Notes: generated from the sequence alone by a model not told the origin. Positions 1 through 9,554 are shown, counted from the stretch's first letter. The stretch is 64,000 nucleotides of DNA from Oligella ureolytica DSM 18253 (GCF_000373745.1 NZ_KB892291.1:49544-113543), one strand, 5' to 3'. Program-made: numbers and translations.

Positions 1-691
1 CTTGAGAATGAGGCATACGAGCGAGATAAAAGTCCTCTGCCGCTACTGCCTCTAATAACGAGCTCTTCGCTTTGCTCCACTCTTTATTAATAAAGACCCT
101 ACCCTCAGGAAGCCCCCAATCCTGACGCAGATCCTCAATGCGCTGCTGATAGCTCAGCGAATTTGCAATGGTACCGGTAAAGTCATTGGTGACTGAGTTT
201 ACGACGGTCTTTTCACCCGGGACGATACTAATATCCCACGTATCACCCTCGAAGTCCTCACCCACCTCAAGAACTACTTCAGGATCAAAATAGCCTCTGG
301 TCGCAAGGGAAGAAAGTACCGCATCCCTGCCACGCCGACGAATTCGATCAGCCTCTCGACTATCCTGATCGTCAGCCTGACGCACCACCGAAGAGATAGC
401 CGTATGAACAACCTCTAAATCCTCCGGATCCAAGCCTCCCGGCATAATAATAACTTCAGGTACTCTTAGCGCCGCGGCTTCTTCCTCAGCCTCAGCCTCT
501 GCGATAGCTCTAGCCTCTGCCTCGGCCAATGCTTGGGCTTCTTTTTGCACCGCTTGTTGGCGTTCACGCTCATAAATAGGCCCACTTAACGACTCAGACT
601 GGCTCATCGCTGAATCAGCGAAAATTGAGCCTAAGAGGCCTATTAATAATACACAAGGGGACTTACGAAGAAATTTACTCGTCGAATCCAT
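1..691 (-). CDS. tamA: TamA-like outer-membrane assembly protein, N-terminal part (truncated by window edge)
   Basis: This reading frame begins at ATG 691 and runs open off the left edge for 230 codons, so only the N-terminus is visible. It starts with a signal peptide (hydrophobic residues about 12-30), followed by a charged Ala/Glu-rich linker (about 45-78). After that comes POTRA-like sequence, with a segment reading TRGYFDPEV and then an IVPGEKT stretch and the F-G-T, R-x-x-L-R-x-x-W, W-x-x-A-K spacing typical of TamA N-termini. TamA is an Omp85-family barrel that works with inner-membrane TamB in moving proteins or lipids to the outer membrane. The barrel itself lies outside the window, so the assignment rests on the POTRA region only. 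It lies 52 bp downstream of apbC on the same strand. Confidence 0.75.
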   Translation of the reverse strand, partial: MDSTSKFLRKSPCVLLIGLLGSIFADSAMSQSESLSGPIYERERQQAVQKEAQALAEAEARAIAEAEAEEEAAALRVPEVIIMPGGLDPEDLEVVHTAISSVVRQADDQDSREADRIRRRGRDAVLSSLATRGYFDPEVVLEVGEDFEGDTWDISIVPGEKTVVNSVTNDFTGTIANSLSYQQRIEDLRQDWGLPEGRVFINKEWSKAKSSLLEAVAAEDFYLARMPHSQ

Positions 692-721
692 CAGCTATTA
701 AATAAGTTATTAGTCTGAGTA

Positions 722-743
722 TCTTAATGAAAACACATTAAGA
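722..743 (-). other. Hairpin directly after the apbC stop codon
   Basis: An 8-bp perfect inverted repeat (TCTTAATG / CATTAAGA) with a 6-nt loop abuts the apbC stop codon at 744-746. On the minus strand no T-tract follows, so it is not a convincing intrinsic terminator. It may be an mRNA-stabilising or processing element between apbC and the tamA-like gene. Confidence 0.3.
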
Positions 744-1868
744 TCATATATTTTCTACTACCACTTTAGGGAAAGCGCCGGAACGATCCACAGGTAACTC
801 TGATATATTAAAGGCTAAACGGCGAGCAATCAAGGCATAACGCTTAGCGGCTTCTGATTCCGGGTCAGAAATAACGGTTGGTTGACCCGCGTCAGTTTGC
901 TCACGCACCTTCTTACTTAATGGCAAAGCCCCTAACCAAGGCACTTCAAGCTCCTCAGACATTTTCTTACCACCTTCTTCGCCAAAAATATGCTCTGCAT
1001 GACCGCAATTAGTACAGACATGAACACTCATATTTTCCACGACACCTAGAATCGGTATATTAACCTTTTGGAACATGCGCAGGCCCTTACGAGCATCTAA
1101 CAAGGCCACGTCCTGTGGAGTTGTGACCACAATTGCTCCTGTCATTGGCGCTTTTTGCGACAGCGTGAGAGCAATATCACCGGTACCCGGCGGCATGTCA
1201 ATAATTAAATAATCTAGATCCGGCCATGCAGTTTGCATTAATAATTGCTCAACCGCTTGCGCCACCATCGGGCCACGCAAGATGGCGGGCGCATCAGGTT
1301 CCAGCATAAAACCGATAGAGTTAACGGCTAAACCGTAAGCTTCTTGGGCTTTCATACGGCCGCTTTCACCCTCACTTGTGCTCTCAACTTTTGCGTCTTC
1401 AATATTTAAAATTAACGGCTGACTCGGACCGTATACGTCGGCATCTAAAATGCCCACTCGAGCACCTGTTTGTGCTAATGCTAAAGCGATGTTGCTTGAG
1501 GTCGTACTCTTACCCACGCCGCCTTTACCTGACGAAACAGCAATAATATTTTTAACTGACTTTAGCGGCTTAAGGCTACCTTGAACAATATGACTACGAA
1601 TTAAATCAGACCACTCAATCTCGATCTCATGAAAACCGCATTCCTCTGCGATCTGACGAATATGAACAATCACTTTTTCTTTGTCTGTACCCAAAAAATA
1701 TCCGGGCTCAAACTTGATATGTAGCGTTGAGCCCTTAAGTAAAGACATCACACCTTTTTTCATACTCAAGTCACGTTCTTTGATTTTGTGACCAATATTA
1801 ATTCCTAAACTGGGATCGACCAGTTCTTTTTGTAAGCGACTGTATAAGGTTGCAAGTTCTGCGTTCAT
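744..1868 (-). CDS. apbC: Mrp/ApbC-family iron-sulfur cluster carrier ATPase
   Basis: A 374-residue cytoplasmic P-loop protein that carries and transfers Fe-S clusters to apo-proteins. The N-terminal ~95 residues form a reduced MIP18/DUF59-like domain. The deviant Walker A SGKGGVGKST lies at about 113-122, followed by the DADVYGPSQP switch region and a DMPPGTGD Walker B. A CTNC motif about two-thirds of the way along would bridge a cluster across the dimer. Length and order match the Mrp/NBP35 family. It is divergent from the small membrane gene and metG. The apbC-metG head-to-head arrangement is common in betaproteobacteria (established synteny), which supports the call. Confidence 0.93.
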   Translation of the reverse strand: MNAELATLYSRLQKELVDPSLGINIGHKIKERDLSMKKGVMSLLKGSTLHIKFEPGYFLGTDKEKVIVHIRQIAEECGFHEIEIEWSDLIRSHIVQGSLKPLKSVKNIIAVSSGKGGVGKSTTSSNIALALAQTGARVGILDADVYGPSQPLILNIEDAKVESTSEGESGRMKAQEAYGLAVNSIGFMLEPDAPAILRGPMVAQAVEQLLMQTAWPDLDYLIIDMPPGTGDIALTLSQKAPMTGAIVVTTPQDVALLDARKGLRMFQKVNIPILGVVENMSVHVCTNCGHAEHIFGEEGGKKMSEELEVPWLGALPLSKKVREQTDAGQPTVISDPESEAAKRYALIARRLAFNISELPVDRSGAFPKVVVENI

Positions 1869-1981
1869 TCCGATAATTTTCCAATTTTATAAAGTAGAAT
1901 TAAATAAGTAATAAGTCATATTAATTCTGTATTGCTATTTAGACTACGAAAACCAGACCAACGCATGGAGTATTTCGTAAC

Positions 1982-2290
1982 ATGAAAGATATTTTTCAAC
2001 GTGTTTTTGCCACTATAGCCTTTATTGCTATCTCTGTTATTAGTTTGATATTGGCCTTTACATTTATTTTCATCCTGCTAATCGGCGTAGCTATTTTCTA
2101 TATTGTCAATCGCTTTCGCGGCAACTCATTCTCTGCCAAACAATTTTGGCAAGAGCACAGCACACGCGCCCGTAGCAAAGCCCGGCACTTTAAAACACAT
2201 TACCAAAATAAGTATCGGGGCCAAACAGATAATTTTACACGACCACCGGAATCTGAGGTGACGGATGTAGAATTCAGAGAGCTCAAATAA
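1982..2290 (+). CDS. Small single-pass or hairpin membrane protein, unknown function
   Basis: I do not recognise this 102-residue protein. A strongly hydrophobic stretch spans roughly residues 8-43, long enough for one long helix or two tightly packed ones. It is followed by a basic region rich in Arg, Lys and His (about 44-85) and a short acidic tail (ESEVTDVEFRELK). The charge pattern suggests an inner-membrane anchor with a cytoplasmic basic tail. The start ATG lies 113 bp from the divergent apbC start, with a GGAG about 14 nt upstream that is rather far for a strong ribosome-binding site. A perfect terminator follows at 2348-2383, so it may be its own transcription unit. Confidence 0.6.
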   Translation: MKDIFQRVFATIAFIAISVISLILAFTFIFILLIGVAIFYIVNRFRGNSFSAKQFWQEHSTRARSKARHFKTHYQNKYRGQTDNFTRPPESEVTDVEFRELK

Positions 2291-2318
2291 TCACTCTCTT
2301 ATCTAATAAATGCTCATC

Positions 2319-2350
2319 GATTCATTAAATTGTTCCCAATAGATTAGAAT
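2319..2350 (+). promoter_or_regulatory. Possible metG promoter overlapping the terminator's left arm
   Basis: A TAGAAT hexamer at 2345-2350 resembles a -10 box, with a weak TTCATT about 18 nt upstream. Initiation from it would fall near 2357, inside the left arm of the palindrome, so metG transcripts would lack half of the hairpin. This is inference from sequence match only; the -35 match is poor. Confidence 0.25.
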
Positions 2351-2383
2351 AAAGGATTAATAGCTATTAATCCTTTATTTTTT
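2348..2383 (+). terminator. Perfect 32-bp palindrome plus T-tract, intrinsic terminator just before metG
   Basis: Positions 2348-2379 form a perfect palindrome (arms of 16 bp, centre TAGCTA), directly followed by T residues to 2383. This is a textbook plus-strand rho-independent terminator shape for the small membrane gene. It ends only 15 nt before the metG start codon, which is unusual and discussed as a finding. Confidence 0.8.
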
Positions 2384-2398
2384 AAATCATCGTCACTT

Positions 2399-4492
2399 AT
2401 GTCTCGCACTATCTTCGTTACTACTGCTTTACCCTATGCCAATGGTTCTTTTCATATCGGTCATATCATGGAGTATATCCAAGCTGATATCTGGGTCAGA
2501 GCATTGCGCATGGCAGGCCACACGGTCCATTTTGTTTGTGCTGATGACGCACACGGCGCGCCGATCATGCTCAAAGCTGAGAGCGAGGGCATTAGTCCCG
2601 AAGAGTTGATCGCCAGAATCGCTGCCGAAAGACCTAAATATCTAAACGGTTTTAATATCAAATTCGATCATTGGCATAACACACACAGTCCTGAAAATAC
2701 TGAGCTTTCTCACGACATTTATTACGCCCTCAAAGAGGCCGGCTTTATTAGTCAGCGCAGTATTGAGCAATTTTACGATCCGGTCAAAGGGATGTTCTTA
2801 CCCGATCGTTATATCAAGGGGGAATGTCCAAGCTGTCACGCCAAGGATCAATATGGTGATGCATGTGAGCATTGCAGTACAGCCTATTCTCCTACAGAAT
2901 TAATTGAACCTTACTCTACACTGACCGGTTCGGCACCGATTTTGAAATCGTCTGAGCACTTTTTCTTTAATCTGTCTGACCCGCGTTGCGTCGCCTTTTT
3001 ATTAGAGTGGACCCAAGGTAAAAACGCCCAAGGCAAACCTCATCTTCAATCTGAAGTATTGGCAAAGACGCGCGAATGGCTTGGTAACAGCATCGAAGAA
3101 AGCAAATTAGATGACTGGGATATTTCTCGTGATGCCCCGTATTTTGGCATCGAAATTCCTGACGCTCCAAATAAATATTTCTATGTTTGGCTAGACGCAC
3201 CGGTTGGTTACCTAGCTTCACTAAAAGCGTATTGCAACAAAGAAGGTATCGATTTTGATGCCTTGCAAGATCCTGACTCTGATACAGAGCAGTATCACTT
3301 TATCGGCAAAGACATTATTTATTTCCATGCGCTATTTTGGCCTGCCATGTTGAAGTTCTCCGGTCGCAAAACCCCTGATGGTTTACATGCGCACGGATTC
3401 ATCACAGTGAGCGGCGAAAAAATGTCTAAGAGTCGCGGCACTGGTATCTCGCCATTACGTTACTTAGATATTGGCATGGACCCGGAGTGGATGCGTTATT
3501 ACTTAGCAGCCAAATTAAATAGCCGCGTCGAGGATACAGACTTTAACGCCGATGACTTTATAGCTCGTGTCAACTCCGATCTAATCGGCAAATACATTAA
3601 CATTGCCAGCCGTGCGGCCAACTTTATCAGCCGCCATTTTGATGGTAAGCTCGCTTATCTCGGCGATAAATCAGCTATTGAGTCTGAGTATAAAGCGCTC
3701 AGCGAGCAAGTCTCCACTGACTTTGAAGCGCGAGAATATGCTCGTGCTATTCGCACCATCATGGCGCAGGCCGATAAAATCAACCAAGCCTTCGACCAAG
3801 CCCAACCCTGGGTTATGGCCAAAGGTATTAGTGACGCTTCTGAAGAAACCAAAGCAAGTCTACAAGACATTTGCTCTCGCGCCTTAGCCGGTTTCAAAGC
3901 GCTTTCTGTATTGTTAGCCCCTGTATTACCGGCATTAGCCTCTCGTGTGGCAAATGAGCTGTTTGACTTAGGTCGTGACTTTGTTTGGGATGACGCCGCT
4001 GAGCTACCCACCACCATCACCCCATTTAAGCACCTCATGCAACGTGTCGAAGAAAAACATTTAGACCAGCTATTAGAAGCGACCTCAGCAAATACGACAG
4101 AAGACAGCCCAGCCGAAGAGACTGTAAAACCCGGTGGCGAAGCCATTGCGCCAACCATCAACTTTGATGACTTCGCAAAGGTCGATCTCCGTATCGCCAA
4201 AATTGTGAACTGTGAGTCCGTCGAGGGCGCTGATAAACTATTACGTTTAACCTTAGACGTCGGCGAAGGCAAAACCCGTCAGGTATTCTCCGGCATAAAG
4301 TCGATGTACAAACCAGAGCAACTGGTTGGCAAGCTAACTGTCGTGGTTGCTAACTTGGCCCCTCGAAAAATGAAGTTCGGTATTTCTGAAGGCATGGTGC
4401 TAGCAGCTTCTCATGCGGACACCAAGAACAATCCCGGCATTTACATACTAGAGCCTTTTAACGGCGCTAAACCCGGCATGCGCATTCTTTAA
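2399..4492 (+). CDS. metG: Methionyl-tRNA synthetase
   Basis: Charges tRNA-Met with methionine in the cytoplasm. Of 697 residues, the class I catalytic core carries HIGH at 19-22 and KMSKS at 341-345. A CPSC...CEHC zinc knuckle in the connective domain marks the long two-knuckle bacterial type. The anticodon-binding helical domain follows, and a C-terminal EMAP/Trbp111-like tRNA-binding domain (about residues 590-697) gives dimerisation. The start is fixed by homology, because TALPYANGS sits at the very N-terminus. No Shine-Dalgarno is visible in the short gap after the preceding terminator. trmB follows within about 30 bp and is likely co-transcribed. Confidence 0.97.
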   Translation: MSRTIFVTTALPYANGSFHIGHIMEYIQADIWVRALRMAGHTVHFVCADDAHGAPIMLKAESEGISPEELIARIAAERPKYLNGFNIKFDHWHNTHSPENTELSHDIYYALKEAGFISQRSIEQFYDPVKGMFLPDRYIKGECPSCHAKDQYGDACEHCSTAYSPTELIEPYSTLTGSAPILKSSEHFFFNLSDPRCVAFLLEWTQGKNAQGKPHLQSEVLAKTREWLGNSIEESKLDDWDISRDAPYFGIEIPDAPNKYFYVWLDAPVGYLASLKAYCNKEGIDFDALQDPDSDTEQYHFIGKDIIYFHALFWPAMLKFSGRKTPDGLHAHGFITVSGEKMSKSRGTGISPLRYLDIGMDPEWMRYYLAAKLNSRVEDTDFNADDFIARVNSDLIGKYINIASRAANFISRHFDGKLAYLGDKSAIESEYKALSEQVSTDFEAREYARAIRTIMAQADKINQAFDQAQPWVMAKGISDASEETKASLQDICSRALAGFKALSVLLAPVLPALASRVANELFDLGRDFVWDDAAELPTTITPFKHLMQRVEEKHLDQLLEATSANTTEDSPAEETVKPGGEAIAPTINFDDFAKVDLRIAKIVNCESVEGADKLLRLTLDVGEGKTRQVFSGIKSMYKPEQLVGKLTVVVANLAPRKMKFGISEGMVLAASHADTKNNPGIYILEPFNGAKPGMRIL

Positions 4493-4522
4493 TAGCCGAC
4501 TAGTTAGTATGTGAGAAAAAAC

Positions 4523-5254
4523 ATGAACACGACAAATACTGATCATCAAACAAACTTCAGCGAAGAGACCGCCGAGGAAAAAAAAGACTGGGGCCATATT
4601 AAAAGCTTCGTACACCGTAGCGTACACATGACACCCAAACAAAGAAAGGCACTTGAGGGCGACCTGTTTAAAACTTGGTGCCTACCTTATCAACCTGAGA
4701 TGATTGATTATACGGAAGTTTTTAAGCGTGAAGCACCAACAATTTTAGAAATTGGCTTTGGCATGGGCGAGACTACGGCCAAAATCGCTCAGACATCAAG
4801 CGACAAAAACTTTCTCGGCGTAGAGGTTTTCTCAGGTGGTGTCGGCGCCCTACTCAATCGCATTGATGAAGAGGTCATTTCCAATATTCGCATCATACAG
4901 CACGATGTCGTTGATGTGGTCAACCATATGCTGCCACCCACTTCGTTAGACGGTATACATATTTACTTCCCGGATCCATGGCCCAAGAAGCGCCATCACA
5001 AGCGTCGCCTAATACAGTCGCCTTTTATTAAGCAAGTAGTTAGTCGCCTAAAACCGGGGGGCTATATTCATTGTGCTACTGACTGGGAAGACTACGCCAT
5101 GCAAATGCTTGAAGTCCTCAGCAACGAAGATGCGCTACAAAACCGCTTTGAAGAGTTTGCACCCAGACCGGACTATCGCCCGTTGACTAAATTTGAAAAC
5201 CGTGGCATCAAGCTAGGCTATGGGGTGTGGGATTTAATTTTTGAAAAGAAATAA
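4523..5254 (+). CDS. trmB: tRNA (guanine-N7-)-methyltransferase
   Basis: Uses S-adenosylmethionine to methylate G46 of tRNAs. The SAM-binding glycine motif EIGFGMGE and the family signature [12 protein letters not shown] are both present, the latter carrying catalytic and tRNA-contacting residues. The ATG at 4523 is preferred because a GAGA ribosome-binding site lies about 6 nt upstream; an in-frame GTG at 4511 would add four residues. It follows metG closely and is followed by the peptidase gene with a 4-nt gap, so metG-trmB-pip probably form one transcript. Confidence 0.95.
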   Translation: MNTTNTDHQTNFSEETAEEKKDWGHIKSFVHRSVHMTPKQRKALEGDLFKTWCLPYQPEMIDYTEVFKREAPTILEIGFGMGETTAKIAQTSSDKNFLGVEVFSGGVGALLNRIDEEVISNIRIIQHDVVDVVNHMLPPTSLDGIHIYFPDPWPKKRHHKRRLIQSPFIKQVVSRLKPGGYIHCATDWEDYAMQMLEVLSNEDALQNRFEEFAPRPDYRPLTKFENRGIKLGYGVWDLIFEKK

Positions 5255-5258
5255 GCCT

Positions 5259-6197
5259 ATGTATCCAAGCATCGAACCCTATAAACATGGTTATTTAGAT
5301 AGCGGTGATGGTCACCAAATCTATTGGGAGCTTTGCGGCAACCCGCAAGGCAAGCCTGTAGTCTTTTTGCACGGTGGCCCAGGCGCTGGCTGCAGCCCTC
5401 ATCACCGCCAATTATTTAACCCTGAGCGATACAATATTTTATTGTTCGACCAGCGCGGATGTGGTCGCTCAAAACCTACCGCCTCACTCGAAAACAATAC
5501 CACACAGCATTTAATTGCTGATATGGAGCGTCTTCGCAAAGAGATTTTAGACACGGACAAATGGCTCGTATTTGGTGGTTCTTGGGGTTCGACCTTAGCC
5601 TTAGCCTATGCTCAAACCCACCCTCAACAAGTCACCGGTTTAATTTTACGCGGCATCTTTACCTTACGCAAAAAGGAAATTAATTGGTTCTACCAAGAGG
5701 GTGCAAGCTTTGTCTTCCCAGACAAATGGGAAAATTACCTAGCCCCTATCCCCGAAGATGAACGCGATGATTTAGTTAGCGCTTACCATCGCCGCCTAAC
5801 GGGTGAAGATGAAGAAGAAATGCTACGCTGTGCCTATGCTTGGGCCAATTGGGAAGGCGCTACCATTTCACTTTTAGAAACTGATAATAAAGCACTCAGC
5901 TTTGGCGACAAAAATGCCGTTCTTAGTTTTGCCCGTATTGAAAATCACTACTTCGTCAATGCCGGCTTTATGGAAGAAGGGCAATTAATTCATAACGCAG
6001 ATCGATTGGCTAATATTCCTACCGTGATTATCCAAGGTCGTTACGATATGTGCACACCAAGCCAAACCGCTTGGGATTTACACAAAGTAATGCCACACGC
6101 AGAGCTCCATCTCATTCCTGATGCCGGTCATGCTTTTAATGAGCCGGGGATTTTAAGTGCGCTATTAGCCGCAACCGACAAATTCGCAACGCTTTAA
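5259..6197 (+). CDS. pip: Prolyl aminopeptidase (proline iminopeptidase), alpha/beta hydrolase
   Basis: A cytoplasmic S33-family peptidase that removes N-terminal proline from peptides. The oxyanion-hole motif HGGPGAG, the nucleophile elbow GGSWGS (Ser near residue 108), the acid in GRYDMCTP and the His in DAGHAFNE form the complete catalytic set. The DQRGCGRS segment is typical of the family. The ATG at 5259 gives the usual ~312-residue length; an upstream in-frame TTG at 5241 overlaps trmB and is less likely. It is the last gene of the metG-trmB-pip group. Confidence 0.93.
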   Translation: MYPSIEPYKHGYLDSGDGHQIYWELCGNPQGKPVVFLHGGPGAGCSPHHRQLFNPERYNILLFDQRGCGRSKPTASLENNTTQHLIADMERLRKEILDTDKWLVFGGSWGSTLALAYAQTHPQQVTGLILRGIFTLRKKEINWFYQEGASFVFPDKWENYLAPIPEDERDDLVSAYHRRLTGEDEEEMLRCAYAWANWEGATISLLETDNKALSFGDKNAVLSFARIENHYFVNAGFMEEGQLIHNADRLANIPTVIIQGRYDMCTPSQTAWDLHKVMPHAELHLIPDAGHAFNEPGILSALLAATDKFATL

Positions 6198-6325
6198 GCC
6201 CACCATGAGCAAGCAAGCTGCAAATTATTACACAAAATTAATATACTTGAATAAACAGTTTGTTAAGATGAATGGGTAGTTTTAGCTAGTATCATTTTTA
6301 CTAAATTGCACTTAAGGAGCAAACA

Positions 6326-6760
6326 ATGGGTTTAATCAGCTTTGTAAAAAACGTAGGTGAAAAGATTTTTGGCGGCAACGAAGCGCAAGCAGCAACCGCT
6401 GACGAGCTTAAAAAAGAACTAGATAAACACGGTCTAAATGCCGAAGGCTTAGATATCGCTGTTGACGGCGACAAAGTGGTAGTCAAAGGCAAAACAAATG
6501 ATTCCGCAACCGCTGAAAAAATTGCGATCGCCCTGGGTAACACCATTGGTGTAGCAGAAGTCGACAATCAGTTAGAAGCCGACAACGCCGAAGACGAATC
6601 AAACTTCTACACGGTCGTATCGGGCGATACACTATCTAAAATCGCCAAAGAGCAATATGGCAATGCCAACGACTACATGAAAATTTTTGAGGCCAACAAG
6701 CCAATGCTGTCGCATCCTGACAAGATCTACCCGGGCCAAGTATTACGTATCCCTAAATAA
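6326..6760 (+). CDS. kbp: BON-LysM protein, Kbp/YgaU family
   Basis: A 144-residue protein without a signal peptide. A BON domain covers about residues 22-85 and a LysM domain about 93-143 (YTVVSGDTLSKIA through PGQVLRIPK). In E. coli the same architecture (Kbp, formerly YgaU) is a cytoplasmic potassium sensor linked to osmotic stress. The ribosome-binding site AAGGAG lies just upstream of ATG 6326. The gene stands alone, 128 bp after pip, and ends in a strong bidirectional terminator. Function is assigned by architecture only. Confidence 0.85.
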   Translation: MGLISFVKNVGEKIFGGNEAQAATADELKKELDKHGLNAEGLDIAVDGDKVVVKGKTNDSATAEKIAIALGNTIGVAEVDNQLEADNAEDESNFYTVVSGDTLSKIAKEQYGNANDYMKIFEANKPMLSHPDKIYPGQVLRIPK

Positions 6761-6794
6761 TTCAACGGTTATATATCGTATCAGTATCAGTGAA

Positions 6795-6836
6795 GACAAA
6801 ACCCTAAGCTTATCGCTTAGGGTTTTGTCATTTTTG
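6795..6836 (+). terminator. Bidirectional intrinsic terminator between kbp and ffh
   Basis: A perfect 15-bp stem (arms 6795-6809 and 6815-6829, loop TTATC) is followed by ATTTTTG. The two flanking genes converge here. The A-rich left arm gives a U-run in the minus-strand RNA as well, so it can serve both. Confidence 0.85.
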
Positions 6837-6856
6837 TCATTGTACACACAGCGTTA

Positions 6857-8356
6857 TTAACGACGGCGCTTCTTCTTGCTACCACCACGACCGCGGCCAC
6901 CGCCCATACCGGGCATGCCGGGCATACCACCACCCATCCCAGGAAGACCGCCCCCCATCAAACCGCCAAGGCCGCCGCCTAAGCCACCTAGGGCACGCAT
7001 CATCTTTTGCATACCGCCTCGTTGGAACTGCTTCATCATCCCTTGCATCTGCTCAAACTGCTTAAGCAAACGGTTAACTTCCTGCACCTGCACACCGGCA
7101 CCTTTAGCAATTCTCTGCTTACGCGACGCCTTAAGAAGCTCGGGTTTCGTGCGCTCTTCGATGGTCATGGAATTGATAATACCCTCAGTGCGGCGAAGCT
7201 GCTTTTCAGCCTCCGGGCCCTGCATCTGCCCTGCCATACCGGAAAACTGAGCCGGCAACTTTTCGAGCATTGAGCCCATATCACCCATTTTTTTGACTTG
7301 CTGTAATTGCTCTAAAAAATCATTTAAATCAAACTTGTCGCCTTTCTTGATCTTAGCGGCCATTTTTTCGGCTTCAGCGATATCGATATTACGCTTAGTC
7401 TGCTCGACAAGAGAGAGAATATCTCCCATACCAAGCACACGCTGCGCCATACGATCCGCATGAAACACCTCTAAACCATCTAGCTTCTCGGACACACCGA
7501 CAAACTTCAATGGCTTACCGGTGACGTGACGTACCGACAGCGCAGCACCCCCACGAGAGTCACCATCCAGCTTAGTCATCACCACACCGGTTAATGGTAA
7601 TACGTCTGAGAAAGCCTTGGCCACATTGACAGCATCTTGACCCTGCATCGCGTCAACTACAAATAAGGTCTCAACAGGCTTTAAAAACTTATGGAGTGCA
7701 CTAATCTCGTCCATCATGTCTTGATCAACGCCCAATCGACCTGCCGTATCCACAATCAAAACATCGTAGAAATGACGCTTGGCGTGATCCAAAGCAGCAG
7801 CGGCAATCGCTAAAGGTTGTTGTGAGCTATCAGAAGGGAAAAACTCAGCACCAACCTGCCCTGCAACTGTCTTTAACTGATCAATAGCGGCCGGACGATA
7901 AACGTCAGCACTCACCACCATGACCTTTTTCTTATCAATTTTTTTGCCGTTTTGAGTCAGCTCACCCTCAATCAGGAGACGCGCTAATTTAGCGGTCGTC
8001 GTCGTTTTACCGGCACCCTGTAGACCGGCCATAAGAATGACTGCCGGCGGTTGTGCAGCTAAAGATAATTCGGTATCGGCCAGTGATAAGTCACCACCCA
8101 TGATGCGGGTAAGCTCATCGCTAACAACACCTACCAAAGCCTGGCCGGGATTTAAACTGCCCACGACCTCTTGACCCATGGCCTTTTCTTTGACTTGCTG
8201 AACAAACTCCCTAACAACGGGCAAAGCAACGTCCGCCTCTAATAAGGCCATGCGGACTTCTCTCAGCATTTCTTGCGTGTTGGCTTCGGTAAGACGAGCC
8301 TGTCCACGCATAGTTTTTACTACTCTAGATAAACGATCAGTTAAATTATCAAGCAT
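6857..8356 (-). CDS. ffh: Signal recognition particle GTPase Ffh
   Basis: The protein half of the signal recognition particle, which targets nascent membrane proteins to FtsY and SecYEG. It has an N-domain (1-90), then a G domain with P-loop GLQGAGKT at 111-118, then DTAGRLG and TKLDGDSRGG. A methionine-rich M domain for 4.5S RNA and signal-sequence binding follows. At 499 residues it is longer than the usual ~450 because of a Gly/Met/Pro-rich tail ending in a KKKRRR cluster. It is divergent from the CcsA-like gene, an arrangement commonly seen next to ffh in proteobacteria. Confidence 0.97.
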   Translation of the reverse strand: MLDNLTDRLSRVVKTMRGQARLTEANTQEMLREVRMALLEADVALPVVREFVQQVKEKAMGQEVVGSLNPGQALVGVVSDELTRIMGGDLSLADTELSLAAQPPAVILMAGLQGAGKTTTTAKLARLLIEGELTQNGKKIDKKKVMVVSADVYRPAAIDQLKTVAGQVGAEFFPSDSSQQPLAIAAAALDHAKRHFYDVLIVDTAGRLGVDQDMMDEISALHKFLKPVETLFVVDAMQGQDAVNVAKAFSDVLPLTGVVMTKLDGDSRGGAALSVRHVTGKPLKFVGVSEKLDGLEVFHADRMAQRVLGMGDILSLVEQTKRNIDIAEAEKMAAKIKKGDKFDLNDFLEQLQQVKKMGDMGSMLEKLPAQFSGMAGQMQGPEAEKQLRRTEGIINSMTIEERTKPELLKASRKQRIAKGAGVQVQEVNRLLKQFEQMQGMMKQFQRGGMQKMMRALGGLGGGLGGLMGGGLPGMGGGMPGMPGMGGGRGRGGSKKKRRR

Positions 8357-8443
8357 TATTCATCACTCTATGGTTAGGCAGAAAGGTATATAATGATCTT
8401 TATTCTTATTGTTTTAATTAATTAAAAGAAGCCTTTCTACTTT

Positions 8444-9289
8444 ATGTCACTAGACATTGTATTGCACTATCTATCAGCTTTGGCATATCTGTTGCTTGCA
8501 GCTTCAATTTGGTATCCTTTGTGGAAAAACCAAACGCTGGAAAAGCACAATAAGCTCCGCCACTGGACGTTGTTGCTTATTTTACTCTTGCATGGCTGCG
8601 CCGTCCACACGGCAATGCTCTACAGCGACCATATACGCTTAAATTGGGCGCTCAGCATATCTTTAACCGTTTGGATTGGGATGTTCATTTTCTGGATTGA
8701 GAGTAATTTCGTGTCACTAAAGGCACTACTACTCCCACTAGGCATCACCAGTGCTCTGGGCTGCTTATTGACCGTATTCTTTCCCATCACCGATACTGGT
8801 CTGATCATTAATGTTAACAGTGAGATCTTCCGTATCCACTTGATTATTTCTCTCTTTGCCTATAGCTTCATTGCACTCGCGACCATTCAAGCCCTATTAA
8901 CTGCCGTTTTGGATCGGCACCTGCATACACCACATGATTTTGATTCTAAGCAAAAACTCTTCAACCGCTTAATTGAGGCACAGCCTCCTCTACTACTGCA
9001 AGAACGCATATTATTCAGATTAATTTGGATAGGGTTTGGCTTACTGACACTTTCTGTCATCACCGGCAGCTGGGTTTCCATACGTTATTATGACCAATTA
9101 CTACCCTATGATCATAAGACTTTATTTACCCTACTTGCTTGGATAGTTTTTGCCTTTTTATTAGCGGGACGCGCGCTATGGGGTTGGCGTGGTCGTATTG
9201 CTCTTCGATGGAATCTACTAGGTTTCTTCCTATTGATGTTAGCGTATACTGGTTCTAGATTTGTTTTTGAAATGATTCTCAGACAGTAG
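8444..9289 (+). CDS. CcsA/YpjD-like inner-membrane cytochrome c assembly family protein
   Basis: A 281-residue polytopic protein with about eight hydrophobic segments, starting at residues 7-24. The C-terminal half, with ITGSWVS and a GWRGRIALRW loop, resembles the CcsA/HemX/YpjD family. True CcsA handles haem export in system II cytochrome c maturation; YpjD-type members are of unknown role and sit beside ffh, as here. No clear tryptophan-rich WWD haem-binding motif is visible, so a haem-handling role is not supported directly. Confidence 0.8.
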   Translation: MSLDIVLHYLSALAYLLLAASIWYPLWKNQTLEKHNKLRHWTLLLILLLHGCAVHTAMLYSDHIRLNWALSISLTVWIGMFIFWIESNFVSLKALLLPLGITSALGCLLTVFFPITDTGLIINVNSEIFRIHLIISLFAYSFIALATIQALLTAVLDRHLHTPHDFDSKQKLFNRLIEAQPPLLLQERILFRLIWIGFGLLTLSVITGSWVSIRYYDQLLPYDHKTLFTLLAWIVFAFLLAGRALWGWRGRIALRWNLLGFFLLMLAYTGSRFVFEMILRQ

Positions 9290-9311
9290 GATCAAGCACT
9301 TTAAGGTTTAA

Positions 9312-9554
9312 ATGAGATTTATAATTTTAGCCGCCATCATCTTTATCGCGCTCTTATTAATTAATCGCGCCTTGGGCAATGCTCGTCAAGCAATACAACG
9401 AGATAAAAACCAGCAACGTGCTAATAACATCAAGGCTGTATCTATTGTCAAATGCGCTCATTGTGGCGTACACCTGCCTGAAAACGAAGCGGTACACTAC
9501 CATGATCAGACATGGTGCAGCCTAGAACACGCAAAAGAGGCTGACAAACAATAA
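9312..9554 (+). CDS. PP0621-family small membrane-anchored zinc-binding protein
   Basis: An 80-residue protein with an N-terminal membrane helix (about residues 3-17) and a compact C-terminal motif CAHC...H-x-H...C-x-x-EH. This looks like a small zinc knuckle. The pattern matches the uncharacterised PP0621 family, whose genes lie between ypjD-like genes and ampD in related genomes. It starts 22 bp after the CcsA-like gene and precedes ampD by 34 bp, so the three are probably co-transcribed. Function is unknown. Confidence 0.75.
   Translation: MRFIILAAIIFIALLLINRALGNARQAIQRDKNQQRANNIKAVSIVKCAHCGVHLPENEAVHYHDQTWCSLEHAKEADKQ

Noticed and set aside
722..743. Intrinsic terminator after apbC
   Set aside because: The stem is short and AT-rich, and no T-tract follows on the minus strand; kept only as a hairpin.
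3655..4272. A 205-codon minus-strand open frame inside metG
   Set aside because: Lies wholly antisense to a confirmed synthetase, with Ser-rich composition typical of shadow frames and no ribosome-binding site.
6876..7250. Proline-rich plus-strand frame opposite the ffh tail
   Set aside because: It is the complement of the Gly/Met-rich repeat; no start signal.
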